From: Cloacimonetes bacterium UBA5284
Lineage (GTDB): Bacteria > Cloacimonadota > Cloacimonadia > Cloacimonadales > Cloacimonadaceae
Assembly: GCA_002410505.1 (NCBI GenBank)
Contig: DHSO01000001.1
Location: 1 to 29,062 of the forward strand
DNA length: 29,062 nt
Direction: 5' to 3'
The notes under the pieces are model-generated. The model worked only from the letters and a program-made list of their open reading frames with translations. It was not told the origin of the DNA and ran no database searches. Below, in pieces: positions 15,734 through 24,623 of the stretch. The stretch's first letter is position 1, and each line of letters starts with the position of its first letter. The translations under genes and the position numbers were made by a program.

Positions 15734-18700
15734 TCATTTCTCGATTACAGCCAGCCCGGTCTTGCCATCCATTTTGATCAGCAGGGGATCGTCAAATTCC
15801 AGATGCACAAAGAATTCACCGCGCTCTTTGCTTTGTTGTGCCTTCAACCAATCGATATCCACAAAATCCGTGGCAGAAAGATAAGGGATGTTGAAATAGC
15901 CCACATTCATCGCCACTAGATTGTGAAAGAAATGGGTTCCCTGACTGGCCTCCACCATAAAGTCTTTTAGCCCTGTTTCGAGGATCACTTTAGCTCTGTT
16001 GATCTGCGGCCACCGTACCGGAATACCTAGGAACCTGTCGCGCGAGCCCCATCTGCCGGGGCCAATGAGGATATAGTGTTTTCCTGCCTGTGCCATTTGA
16101 TCGTTGAACCGCTCTATTTCGCTCTGCATTTCCAGTGTGCGGGTTTTGTCAAAACGCTGGGGATCCAGATATATCACATCCTTCAAGTCCCGGATCACTC
16201 CATTGCCCATACCATTTTCGGTGTACATCAGCAAATTGGACTTATTCAGCTTTCCGGCGTCGATGTGGTACGCTTCCGCACTCACAGACAGTGGTCTGAT
16301 CTGCAGGATGTAAAAGGTGGGTTTCCCGGCGTTACTCTTGGCAGAATCCAGATTTACGGCAAACTCGATCTCTACGGGAATACCCAGGGCAATTTCGCCG
16401 ATCTCCAAAAGTTCATCCACGATCTTTGCCAAGGGGAAGCAATCATATTTCAAAATGCCGGCAAAGGTGAGTACCGTCAAGCCCTTGTCATGCAAATTGT
16501 CAGAAAGCCGATAGTTCTCATAATCCCATACTGATGTCAGAAAACGCAGTGAACCGTGTTTTTCTGCCTCCTTCAATTTCAGATGGGCCAGAGTTATCTC
16601 ATCACCCTGAGTGAGATCAAAGTCTACCTTACCGAGGTCCAGCGCATAGAATTCTTTCTGAGAATTTCGCATCATATCTTCAGGTGGCAGGATGTCGATG
16701 GCCGGATATTTGGGGCAGAAACGATAGTTCTGTTTGCCCTCCACTACGGCCTTTCCAAGGCCCAACACTATGTTTGCCATGCCATCAGCGTGTTCCATGT
16801 ATGAGGTAGGATAAAAGTTATAGGATTGTGCCACACCGGAGATGTGGGGATAGTAATATTTCTCAGCTTGCAAACTGCCAACCGTTTCTTGTATGATAAC
16901 GGCCATTTTCTCCTCTTCCGCTTTGTAGTCCATGGCATCCAGGAAATTCCGGGCGTCGCACAGGAAAACCGAGGCAAAGACCAGCTTGATGGCATCTGTC
17001 AATTGCCGCAGACGATGGCTGATATCCGGATGATTGTTTGGCAGCATATAGGTGCGGTATACTCCTGCCAGCGGTTGAGCTTGCGAATCCTCCAACAAGC
17101 TGGAGGAGCGTACTGCGATAGGGTAATCTATGTGTTCTAAATAGATCTGCAGGCGTTTTACCAATATCTTTGAAAGCTCGCCCTCCATGAAGACAGCATC
17201 GATCTCCTCGTCACTTTTGCCCTGAATCTGCTCCATGATCTTGTTGTGCTCTATGAACAGATCGAACTCATTGGTGCCGATGATTGCCGTAGAAGGCAGA
17301 GATATGGCAGTGTTTTCAAATTTACTCTCATAATCCATGGTGCACAATAGCGCGTTCAAAAACGCCAGACCACGCCCCTTACCACCCAGGGAACCTTCGG
17401 TGAGCCTGATGATCTGGTTCATTTCCGAGAGAGATACTGCATCAAAATTGATAATCTTACCGCGGTTTTTTTCGATGCGGACGCTACGGAAAACCTGATA
17501 GATAAACTGCCTCAGTTCGTCACGAGAAGCAAAATCTTCGATCTTGATGGGGCGGATCTTTTTGGCGATCTGAATCTCGCCATGAGCAATCAGCCAATTC
17601 GAGAAATGATTGAAACGACTGTGAAACTCTAGGGATTCCACCGGTATCTTCAGGATCTTGTCCTCAAATTCAGCGATGTTTGCCGCTTCATCGAGGATAT
17701 CACCTTCGGGATTGCGAAAGATGAAATTGCCAAAACCAAGGTTGTATACCATGTATTCGCGCAAATCCATGAATAGATGTTTGGAGTTTTTATTCAGATA
17801 GTGCACACCCAATTCATGCGCCATGGCACGGTTCTCAGTTTCGGATGATTGCAGTATCATCGGGAGATCGCGGCTTTTTTCCATTATCTGACGGATCAGT
17901 TTGAATCCCGCGTGCGCGTCCAGCTCGCCATTTACCTTGTAGCGCACGTCCGATATCACGCAGAGCATATATTCCCTATATTTTTCATAGAGCCGGGCAG
18001 CGTCTTCAAAATTGTGCGCGATCAAGACCTTGGGACGTACTCGCATACGGAAATGCTTGTTGATGTCACTCACCTCTTCTTCGATCAGTTTTTGCGTCTG
18101 TTTCATGATCACGGAATAGAGCGAGGGCAAAAACAGTGAGTAATAGTGCACCGAATCCTCCACCAGAAGGATCACGCGGACCAGGCCATGCGCCGTGTCG
18201 TACTCTACATTCAAGCTGTCTTCCACGCTCTTTACCATAGCCAGAAACAGTTTGGTATCGCCATTCCACAGAAAGACATCATCGATGTAGCGGCGTTCTT
18301 CTACGTGGTTTTCCCAGATCAGGTAATCCGATGCTACATTCAATAGCAGCAGCACCATCAGATCGGGATTCTGTTCCTTTATCCGCCGCGCCAGTTCGAA
18401 GGGGCCGATCTCGCCGATGCGCATCATAGTGATCACCAAGTCGTAGGAGTGTGTCTTCAGCTTTTGCAGAGCTTCTTCCCCGGTTGGCACTGAGGTAATG
18501 CGAGGAGCAGTGGAGAGGTTCAATGCTCTGTATTCACCAAAAATTTGTTCCGAGAGCCTGCCATCCTGCTCAAAGATGAATGCATCGTAGAAAGTCGATA
18601 CCAGCAGAATATCCCGTACTCGTTTGTGCATCAACTGATGGAAGATGTCTTCTCCGAATTTAAACTTGTTATAATAGTAGTTCAGTTCTTCCATTTTCAT
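15734..18700 (-). CDS. PEP/pyruvate-binding (PPDK N-terminal ATP-grasp) protein with two receiver-like domains
   Basis: A 988-residue cytoplasmic protein. Residues 30-160 are receiver-like but degenerate: the position expected for the phospho-acceptor aspartate reads VITMM (89-93). Residues 174-315 form a second receiver-like domain with ED at 181-182, candidate acceptor D251 (CVISD) and K304. Residues about 430-805 are the PPDK/PEP-synthase nucleotide-binding ATP-grasp domain, with GSLGGKGRG (436-443), AVRSSSLLED (529-538), EIEFAV (777-782) and LQIRPL (799-804). The swivelling phosphohistidine domain and the PEP/pyruvate TIM barrel are absent; instead a C-terminal segment (875-988) carries GPGRWGSRDRFLG and GTHFFHNL. 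Similar long proteins in Bacteroidota are often annotated as PEP synthase, but without the phosphohistidine and PEP domains that reaction is unlikely. AGGT precedes the start. Confidence 0.8.
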   Translation of the reverse strand: MKMEELNYYYNKFKFGEDIFHQLMHKRVRDILLVSTFYDAFIFEQDGRLSEQIFGEYRALNLSTAPRITSVPTGEEALQKLKTHSYDLVITMMRIGEIGPFELARRIKEQNPDLMVLLLLNVASDYLIWENHVEERRYIDDVFLWNGDTKLFLAMVKSVEDSLNVEYDTAHGLVRVILLVEDSVHYYSLFLPSLYSVIMKQTQKLIEEEVSDINKHFRMRVRPKVLIAHNFEDAARLYEKYREYMLCVISDVRYKVNGELDAHAGFKLIRQIMEKSRDLPMILQSSETENRAMAHELGVHYLNKNSKHLFMDLREYMVYNLGFGNFIFRNPEGDILDEAANIAEFEDKILKIPVESLEFHSRFNHFSNWLIAHGEIQIAKKIRPIKIEDFASRDELRQFIYQVFRSVRIEKNRGKIINFDAVSLSEMNQIIRLTEGSLGGKGRGLAFLNALLCTMDYESKFENTAISLPSTAIIGTNEFDLFIEHNKIMEQIQGKSDEEIDAVFMEGELSKILVKRLQIYLEHIDYPIAVRSSSLLEDSQAQPLAGVYRTYMLPNNHPDISHRLRQLTDAIKLVFASVFLCDARNFLDAMDYKAEEEKMAVIIQETVGSLQAEKYYYPHISGVAQSYNFYPTSYMEHADGMANIVLGLGKAVVEGKQNYRFCPKYPAIDILPPEDMMRNSQKEFYALDLGKVDFDLTQGDEITLAHLKLKEAEKHGSLRFLTSVWDYENYRLSDNLHDKGLTVLTFAGILKYDCFPLAKIVDELLEIGEIALGIPVEIEFAVNLDSAKSNAGKPTFYILQIRPLSVSAEAYHIDAGKLNKSNLLMYTENGMGNGVIRDLKDVIYLDPQRFDKTRTLEMQSEIERFNDQMAQAGKHYILIGPGRWGSRDRFLGIPVRWPQINRAKVILETGLKDFMVEASQGTHFFHNLVAMNVGYFNIPYLSATDFVDIDWLKAQQSKERGEFFVHLEFDDPLLIKMDGKTGLAVIEK

Positions 18701-18812
18701 AGGCCATACCTCATTTTGAGCGCAATTTTCCCTTTTGTGTAAACTCTGAGAAAGTCGGCCGATGCTGTCAATATAAATCGTGTTTTGATAGGATCCGGGA
18801 TAGCATGGGCAG

Positions 18813-18840
18813 AAAAAAAGGGGCGATAGATAAGCCCCTT
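18813..18840 (-). terminator. rho-independent terminator of trpS operon
   Basis: On the minus strand AAGGGGC (18840-18834) and GCCCCTT (18824-18818) form a 7-bp stem with a 9-base loop, followed by a run of seven T residues (18819-18813). It begins within the trpS stop codon. It ends the M18-DUF1015-rimO-trpS transcript. Confidence 0.92.
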
Positions 18841-19840
18841 AAACTGAGTCCAATCCTATTATTCGCCGCAATTGCCGGATCTTGGCGGCTGCCAGAGGGC
18901 GAGCTTTTTCGCTGCCTTCTTTGAGTATTTGATGGATATAGTCCCGGTTTGCCATCAGCTCTTCATAACGCTTTCTAAATGGACTCAGGGCTTCGTTCAT
19001 ACGCTCAAAAAGTTCCTGTTTGGCATGTCCCCAGCCCATACCACCGGCCAGATAGCGCTGCCGTAAGGATTCGATCTGAGCCTCGTCTGCGAAACACTTG
19101 TATAACGCGAAAACGCTGCAGTTATCCGGATCTTTGGGCTCTTCCACACTTTGGGAATTGGTTACGATCTTCATAACCAACTTGCGCAGCTGTTTCTCCG
19201 GGGCAAAGAGTGGGATGATATTGCCATAGCTTTTACTCATTTTGCGTCCGTCCAGGCCTAGCACAGTTTTGGCTGTTTCATGTGCCAGAGCTTGAGGCAG
19301 CTTGATGGCATCGCTAGAGTAGATAAAGTTGAAACTCTGAGCGATATCCACCGCCATCTCCACATGCTGAAACTGATCGTTGCCCACCGGTACGAAATCG
19401 GTATCAAAAAGCAAAATGTCCGCCGCCATCAATACCGGATAGGTAAACAGCCCCATATTCACACCATCGTCGGGATCCTTGCCCGCTTCGCCATTGGCCT
19501 GAACCAGTGCCTTGTAAGCATGTGCGCGGTTCATCAAGCCTTTGGGCGTAAAAGCCAGTAGAATGGTGAGCAATTCAAAGGTCTCCGGAATCGCACTCTG
19601 GCGATAGAATAGTGTCTTATCCGGATCCAGACCACAAGCCAGCCAGGCTGCGGCTATCTCAATGGTCATCTCGCGAATCGACTGCGGATCTTTAGTGCTG
19701 TTCAGGGCATGATAATCTGCTATAAAGTAACGCGCTTCGCAGGTCTTGCTCAGCTCCAGAGCGGGCTTGATCGCGCCCAAATAGTTACCGATATGAGGTA
19801 TTCCGGTTGGTTTTATGCCGGTCAAAGCTATCTTTGTCAT
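18839..19840 (-). CDS. trpS: tryptophanyl-tRNA synthetase
   Basis: A 333-residue class Ic aminoacyl-tRNA synthetase that charges tRNA-Trp. The Rossmann fold carries the HIGH-equivalent PHIGNYLG (15-22), preceded by TGIKPTG, and the KMSKS loop KMSKSYGN (200-207); the specificity region VPVGNDQFQHVE (150-161) is also present. Length matches bacterial TrpS. The start follows AAGGA with an 8-9 base spacer. It begins 25 bases downstream of rimO and ends in a strong terminator, so it is the last gene of the operon. Only one trpS is visible and nothing suggests an antibiotic-resistant variant. Confidence 0.97.
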   Translation of the reverse strand: MTKIALTGIKPTGIPHIGNYLGAIKPALELSKTCEARYFIADYHALNSTKDPQSIREMTIEIAAAWLACGLDPDKTLFYRQSAIPETFELLTILLAFTPKGLMNRAHAYKALVQANGEAGKDPDDGVNMGLFTYPVLMAADILLFDTDFVPVGNDQFQHVEMAVDIAQSFNFIYSSDAIKLPQALAHETAKTVLGLDGRKMSKSYGNIIPLFAPEKQLRKLVMKIVTNSQSVEEPKDPDNCSVFALYKCFADEAQIESLRQRYLAGGMGWGHAKQELFERMNEALSPFRKRYEELMANRDYIHQILKEGSEKARPLAAAKIRQLRRIIGLDSV

Positions 19841-19865
19841 CTATACATAGTCCTTATTCTTGGGT

Positions 19866-21167
19866 TCAATCTGTAATGGCGGCACACCACAGCTCGTCGG
19901 TGAGAGCGTCCACCACTTCCACTTCCACCAACAACGGGCTGTCTTGGGGAAGCCCATCCACATAGGCCAGACCGTCAATCTCCGGGGCTTGAAACCATAT
20001 ACGGCCATACCAGGCTTGCAGTTCTTCATCAAAACCTTCCACCAGCATTTGCTGACGCGTGCCCACAAAGCTTTGCATCTTTGCTTCTTTAGCTTTGGCC
20101 AGCTTGATTGCATATTCAGTTTCCAGTTCCTGGTTTTTTGCCCAGTCAAAATCGGCGGGGGATTCATATGGTTTGTCAAACTCTTCCGGCGAATATGCGA
20201 AGACCCCGACTTGCAGGATATCCACTTCTTTCAGAAATTTGTCGATCAGTGCGCGTTCTTGCTGTGTTTCAGAAGGATAATTTACCATGATGGTAGTTCT
20301 GAATACTGCTTTGGGCACTTCCTTCTTGATATGGCAAAAGAGTTCTTTTAGCTCCTGATATCCCTTCTTACGGTTCATCAGCTTGATGATGCGATCGCAA
20401 CTGTGCTGGATGGGGATCTCGAAATAGGCTAAGAGCTTGGGGTATTTCTTCCAGAGCTCGGTCCACTCCGGTTCAAAGTGGTCGGGATGCATATACATGA
20501 TCCTGATCCAGTCATAGCCGGGGATTTCGTGTAATGCCGCAATCAGCTGGGGCAGTGCCTTCTCGCCGTAGATATCCGTTCCATACAGGCAGCTATCCTG
20601 TGCTATCAGGACCAATTCTCTACCCCTGTAGCTTTGAGCTTTAGCCTCTGCAACCAAGGCTTCGATGGGTTCCGATACCAGCTTGCCGCGAATGTAGGGG
20701 ATCATGCAATAGGAACAGAAATTCTGGCAGCCATCGGCTATCCGCAGATACACATGCTGCCCGCTCTGCAAGGGCAGTCGATCGTTCAAATCAAGCTTTT
20801 TGGCCGCTATGTTTTTGGGCAATACATAGCGCAAAATGTATTTCTCGAAAGCGGCAAAATCCTTCAGAGGTATCCATTTGTTCACTTCAGGAAAAAGCTG
20901 TTGAAACTCTTTTAACCCTCGGTTCATCACGCATCCGCTTACCACCAGCTTGCTTTTCTTGCGGTTGCGGATTTCATCGATCTGGCTCAAAACATTGTCC
21001 AGTTCTTCAAATGATGCCACGAGGAAGGCGCAGCTGTTCACCAGAATCAGATCCGCGTCTTCCACATAGGCCGTTTCCCGAAAGCCGTATGTGTTGAGAA
21101 TGGCAGCGAAACGTTCGCTATCCACCAGATTCTTTGCACAACCCAGGCTTTCGATATAGTACTTCAT
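19866..21167 (-). CDS. rimO: ribosomal protein S12 methylthiotransferase RimO
   Basis: A 433-residue radical SAM methylthiotransferase that adds a methylthio group to the conserved aspartate of ribosomal protein S12. The N-terminal UPF0004 domain has its three cluster cysteines at C10 (ESLGCAKN), C46 (NSCAF) and C79 (SGCV). The radical SAM cluster cysteines are C147, C151 and C154 (DGCQNFCSYCMIPYIRG). A C-terminal TRAM domain occupies about 370-433. ESLGCAKNLVDSE and the TRAM details separate RimO from MiaB. The ATG at 21165-21167 overlaps the stop of the DUF1015 gene (TAATG), so translation is coupled; a longer reading with a start at 21218 would put 17 unmatched residues in front and is rejected. 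Confidence 0.95.
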   Translation of the reverse strand: MKYYIESLGCAKNLVDSERFAAILNTYGFRETAYVEDADLILVNSCAFLVASFEELDNVLSQIDEIRNRKKSKLVVSGCVMNRGLKEFQQLFPEVNKWIPLKDFAAFEKYILRYVLPKNIAAKKLDLNDRLPLQSGQHVYLRIADGCQNFCSYCMIPYIRGKLVSEPIEALVAEAKAQSYRGRELVLIAQDSCLYGTDIYGEKALPQLIAALHEIPGYDWIRIMYMHPDHFEPEWTELWKKYPKLLAYFEIPIQHSCDRIIKLMNRKKGYQELKELFCHIKKEVPKAVFRTTIMVNYPSETQQERALIDKFLKEVDILQVGVFAYSPEEFDKPYESPADFDWAKNQELETEYAIKLAKAKEAKMQSFVGTRQQMLVEGFDEELQAWYGRIWFQAPEIDGLAYVDGLPQDSPLLVEVEVVDALTDELWCAAITD

Positions 21168-22417
21168 TATTTCAAGAGATGAATAAAGAGTCCACTGCGT
21201 AGTTTGGGCTCGAACCACGTAGATTTTGGAGGCATTATCTGACCCGCGTCGGCTATACCGATCAGCTCGTCCATCGAAGTGGGATACATGGCAAAAGCCA
21301 CCTTTTCCCGGCCACTGTCCACGCGTTTCACCAGTTCACCCAAGCCGCGGATTCCGCCCACAAAGTCGATACGCTTGTCTGTGCGAGGGTCATTGATACC
21401 CAATATGGGGTGCAAAAGGTTTTTCTGCAAAATCGATACATCCAGGTTTTCTACCACATCTGCCTCATTCCAGCTACCCGGCTTGGGGCTGATAAAGTAC
21501 CATTTACCATCAATATACATGCTTACCTGATGCAATTGACTTGGATGGAAATCGGCTTTATCCGGTACCGCTGTTACTATCCAACTCTCTTTTACCCTGG
21601 CAAAGAATTCCTCGCTGCTATTGCCATTGAGGTCTTTCACTACGCGATTGTAATCAAAAATCTTCAGTTGATTATCAGGAAAGATCACCGTCATAAAATA
21701 GTTGAATTCCTCTTCCCCATTGTAATTCGGATTCTGTTCGCGACGCACCAGGCCCACCTTGGCAGCGCTGGCGGTGCGGTGATGTCCATCTGCCACATAC
21801 AGATAGGGAAGTCTGGAAAAGCCATCTTGAATGGCTTTGATATCCTCGGGATCATCCATTAACCACAGAGTGTGACCAATACCGTCGTCCGATACAAAAT
21901 CATATTCAGGCTTTTTACTGCGGCTTACTTTGCTTACCACGCGGTCGATCTCGTCCTGATGGGGATAAGTGAAAAACACCGGGGAAGGGTGCGCGTCGCA
22001 GGTATCCACATGCTTGATGCGATCCGCTTCTTTCTCGGCGCGGGTCAGCTCATGTTTCTTGATGGTGCCGTCCATGTATTCATCTACCGCACTGAGACCT
22101 ACCAGGCCAAATTGGGCGCGGCCGTCCATGGTCTGACGATAGATATAAAACATCGGTTTGTCATCCTGTATCATGTGTCCATCACTGATGTATTTATATA
22201 AGTTTTCTTTCGCTTTCGCGTATACTTTGGGATCATAAAGATCGGTGCCTTCAGGAAGGTCCACCTCCGGTTTTTCCACATGAATGAAGCTGAGCGGGTG
22301 TTTCTTCACTTCCGCACGCGCTTCATCAGAATCCATTACGTCGTAAGGGAGAGACGCTATAGCCTGTGCTTTATCCGGAACCGGACGTACAGCTTTGAAA
22401 GGTTTGAAGGTTGCCAT
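21167..22417 (-). CDS. DUF1015 family protein
   Basis: A 416-residue member of DUF1015 (Pfam PF06245). The hallmark stretches are KPFKAVRPVPDKA near the N terminus, ASLPYDVMD (21-29), LSFIHVEKPE (42-51), KHELTRAEKEADR (121-133) and VADGHHRTAS (208-217). Function is not firmly established. In other bacteria this family is often found next to serine biosynthesis genes, and its DGHHR motif resembles the active-site motif of ParB-fold serine kinases such as SerK and SbnI, so a small-molecule kinase or nucleotide-dependent role is a reasonable guess, no more. GAGG precedes the start by eight bases. It lies between the M18 aminopeptidase and rimO, coupled to the latter. Confidence 0.88.
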   Translation of the reverse strand: MATFKPFKAVRPVPDKAQAIASLPYDVMDSDEARAEVKKHPLSFIHVEKPEVDLPEGTDLYDPKVYAKAKENLYKYISDGHMIQDDKPMFYIYRQTMDGRAQFGLVGLSAVDEYMDGTIKKHELTRAEKEADRIKHVDTCDAHPSPVFFTYPHQDEIDRVVSKVSRSKKPEYDFVSDDGIGHTLWLMDDPEDIKAIQDGFSRLPYLYVADGHHRTASAAKVGLVRREQNPNYNGEEEFNYFMTVIFPDNQLKIFDYNRVVKDLNGNSSEEFFARVKESWIVTAVPDKADFHPSQLHQVSMYIDGKWYFISPKPGSWNEADVVENLDVSILQKNLLHPILGINDPRTDKRIDFVGGIRGLGELVKRVDSGREKVAFAMYPTSMDELIGIADAGQIMPPKSTWFEPKLRSGLFIHLLK

Positions 22418-22462
22418 GTTTTTTACCTCGTTATTTTATTATGTGTTTATTTACCATAGAGT

Positions 22463-22485
22463 GGGCTGCAGGACCTAACCAGCCC
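22463..22485 (-). other. small hairpin between M18 and DUF1015 genes
   Basis: GGGCTG (22463-22468) pairs perfectly with CAGCCC (22480-22485), starting in the stop codon of the aminopeptidase gene. There is no T tract behind it on the minus strand, so it is at most a weak attenuator or an RNA-stabilising hairpin in the 67-base gap of the operon. Confidence 0.3.
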
Positions 22486-23762
22486 TAATTTGCAGAGAAA
22501 TATGTCTTTAACACAGCGATGAGATCAAGGTGATCCTTCACTCCGGCTGTCTCACGCACCGAGTGCATCGCCCACATGGGATTGCCGATGTCCACGCTGT
22601 TCAGCCCCAGATTCGCTGCTACAATGGGGCCTACTGTGCTGCCACAGGGCATGTCGCTGCGAACCAGAAACTCCTGATGCTTTACTTTGGCTTTGCCACA
22701 TAAATCTATGAAACGCAGGCTGCTGTCCGCAGTGGAGGCATAGCTTAGGTTGGCGTTGCGCTTGATTACCGGACCCCGGTTCATCTTGGGGCTGTAATCC
22801 GCGTCGTATTTCTCGGCATAGGCAGGATGATAGGCATGCGCCATATCTGCGGAGATCATGAATGAATTTCGCAGTGCGCGGTAAAAATCCTCACGAGAAT
22901 CACCCCGACACAGAGCGATCCGTTCCAAAACCTCACCTAGCAGCGATGAAAACGCACCCTGAGGGCTCCGACTGCCAATCTCTTCGTGGTCGTAAAACAC
23001 TCCCACAGAGGTATGAGCCGGTTTGCCGGAATCGATCAGACCTTGTAGAATAGCGTGGGTCATAGCCAGATTGTCCAGCCTGCCACTAACGATCATTTCA
23101 CCTTCCATTCCAATCAAGCTGGGCTTTTGGTAATCATAGAGATAGAGATCCATCTCCTGCACATCCGCTTCTTTCACTTTCAAATGCTTTGCCACCAAGC
23201 TTTTCAAAGGATCTCCTTCGTGCTTCTCCACACTCAATATAGCCTGGAGATGGGTTTGCTTGTTGTATTCAAAGCCACTATTTAGCTCGCGATTCATATG
23301 GATGGCGGCGTTTGGGATAATCGCCACAGGCTGTTTCAAATCGATCACATGGCTCTCATAAGCCTTTTTATTACGGATAATTACGCGTCCGGATATACCA
23401 AGCTCTCTGTCTATCCAAGTGCGTACTATCGGTCCACCATACACTTCCACACCTATACGGCATAGCTCGTGATCAAGTTTCTGGCTTGCAGGCTTCAGCT
23501 TCAACGCCGGGCTGTCGATGTGGCTGGAAGCCAAATAGAACCCACTCTCGGCGAGCTTTTTTGAACCCACGATAAAGGCGATGATCGCTGTATCCATACG
23601 GCGAATGTAATACCTTCCGCCTTTCTTTAGCTTGAAACTATCTGCTTCTTGCAACTCTTCAAATCCGGCAGCATCCAGTCGCCGGGATATCTCTCTGCTG
23701 GCAGGAAACCGTGAATTGCCCCCGGCCAGGAAATCAAGTAAGTCTTTGATGCGTTTATCCAT
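22485..23762 (-). CDS. apeB: M18 family aminopeptidase (aspartyl aminopeptidase type)
   Basis: A 425-residue cytoplasmic zinc metallopeptidase that removes N-terminal residues from peptides, with family preference for acidic ones. Candidate metal ligands and catalytic residues are H81 (SSHIDSP), D230 (GRLDNLA), E260/E261 (YDHEEIGSRSPQGA), D306 (ISADMAHA) and H400 (MHSVRETAG). It covers the full family length. I chose the ATG at 23760-23762 since GGAG lies six bases upstream; ATGs at 23774 and 23810 have no such site and would add 4 or 16 residues. It is the first gene of the run into DUF1015, rimO and trpS. TTGACA at 23815-23820 may be the -35 element, about 53 bases before the start. Peptide degradation fits an amino-acid-fermenting lifestyle. 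Confidence 0.92.
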   Translation of the reverse strand: MDKRIKDLLDFLAGGNSRFPASREISRRLDAAGFEELQEADSFKLKKGGRYYIRRMDTAIIAFIVGSKKLAESGFYLASSHIDSPALKLKPASQKLDHELCRIGVEVYGGPIVRTWIDRELGISGRVIIRNKKAYESHVIDLKQPVAIIPNAAIHMNRELNSGFEYNKQTHLQAILSVEKHEGDPLKSLVAKHLKVKEADVQEMDLYLYDYQKPSLIGMEGEMIVSGRLDNLAMTHAILQGLIDSGKPAHTSVGVFYDHEEIGSRSPQGAFSSLLGEVLERIALCRGDSREDFYRALRNSFMISADMAHAYHPAYAEKYDADYSPKMNRGPVIKRNANLSYASTADSSLRFIDLCGKAKVKHQEFLVRSDMPCGSTVGPIVAANLGLNSVDIGNPMWAMHSVRETAGVKDHLDLIAVLKTYFSAN

Positions 23763-23822
23763 TTGATACTCCATTATAATACCATTTGAACATGGAATTT
23801 TATAGCTCATAAAATGTCAAGA

Positions 23823-23942
23823 AGGATAAGCGTCATACCCGCTGTCAAGCATGGATCAGAGTTATTCCCGGCTTGTCTTATCCCTCGTCTGAGGGTAGTG
23901 TTCACCCAAACATGCGGACAGCGGGGTGAGCCGGCTTATCCT
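23823..23942. repeat. structured intergenic inverted-repeat element
   Basis: Three collinear blocks pair across a 57-base centre: AGGATAAGC (23823-23831) with GCTTATCCT (23934-23942), CCCGCTGTC (23838-23846) with GACAGCGGG (23917-23925), and GCATG (23849-23853) with CATGC (23911-23915). Inside sits a second hairpin, CCCTC-GTCT-GAGGG (23882-23895). A variant of the outer arm, GGCTTGTCTTATCC, recurs at 23870-23883. No target-site duplication is visible. It lies between the end of the YiiX-like gene and the M18 gene. It may be a dispersed MITE/REP-like repeat, a structured RNA, or a large transcription stop. Confidence 0.6.
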
Positions 23943-23969
23943 CACAAAAGGCAACGAAAGAGCATATGG

Positions 23970-24623
23970 CTATAGTGACAATCCGTGTTTGCTAGCATTG
24001 TTGTGCTGAGTTTCTTGCCACATATCGATCCAAAAGAAGGATGCCATATCGATCAGTGACTTGCCGGCAATCCTCTTATAAAGGAATGGATCCTGCTCCC
24101 CTCCGGCAAAATACACCGCCCGAACCAACTCTGAACAATACATCTTCTGCGTGTTATCAAGATCAAAATCGTGATCAAAGCCGACTTTTTGCCTTAGCAG
24201 CTTCAAGCTTTCCTCTTTCATGACATCCCGCTTGACCTCAAACAGAGGCTTAATGTGTTTTACATCATAGTCTTTGGCATGAAAGACAAAGCTCTTAAAA
24301 GGCTCCATGCGGATTCCTTCCGTATCTGAGATCTGGCCGGATATACTATGCAAAACCTGCCAGCTACCATCCACATTAAATAAGATACCACAATGAGACA
24401 TACCCCCACCATTGGGGAATGCCTTCACTATCATGGTGGAGATAAAAGAGTTGCCACGCCTCAATAGAATGTCACCTTCCTCAAAGAGAAGGCTGTCCAC
24501 AGGGCAGACCTGCTTTTGCGGTTCAGAGAAAGAAGAAGCTCCTCCCAAAAGGGAAGAGCTCACGATTAAAAATGAAATAATTAAGCCACTAAGGGCACCT
24601 AATATCCTATTTTTGAACGTCAT
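23970..24623 (-). CDS. YiiX/NlpC-P60-like permuted papain-fold hydrolase, exported
   Basis: A 217-residue protein. Residues 9-30 form a signal peptide or N-terminal membrane anchor. The rest resembles the YiiX/YebB group of the permuted NlpC/P60 papain-like superfamily: EEGDILLRRGNSFIS (48-62), the catalytic histidine H77 (GMSHCGI), and the catalytic cysteine C163 in MYCSELV, preceded by FDHDFDLDN. The permuted order (His before Cys) is diagnostic. Family members act on lipids, amides or peptidoglycan peptides; the substrate here is unknown. The start overlaps the upstream lipoprotein gene by 17 bases, and no good ribosome-binding site is seen, so translation is probably coupled. Both products should sit in the periplasm or at the envelope. 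Confidence 0.8.
   Translation of the reverse strand: MTFKNRILGALSGLIISFLIVSSSLLGGASSFSEPQKQVCPVDSLLFEEGDILLRRGNSFISTMIVKAFPNGGGMSHCGILFNVDGSWQVLHSISGQISDTEGIRMEPFKSFVFHAKDYDVKHIKPLFEVKRDVMKEESLKLLRQKVGFDHDFDLDNTQKMYCSELVRAVYFAGGEQDPFLYKRIAGKSLIDMASFFWIDMWQETQHNNASKHGLSL

Noticed and set aside
21168..21218. Longer rimO start
   Set aside because: The extra 17 residues match nothing, and the ATG at 21167 gives the conserved RimO N terminus and a TAATG coupling.
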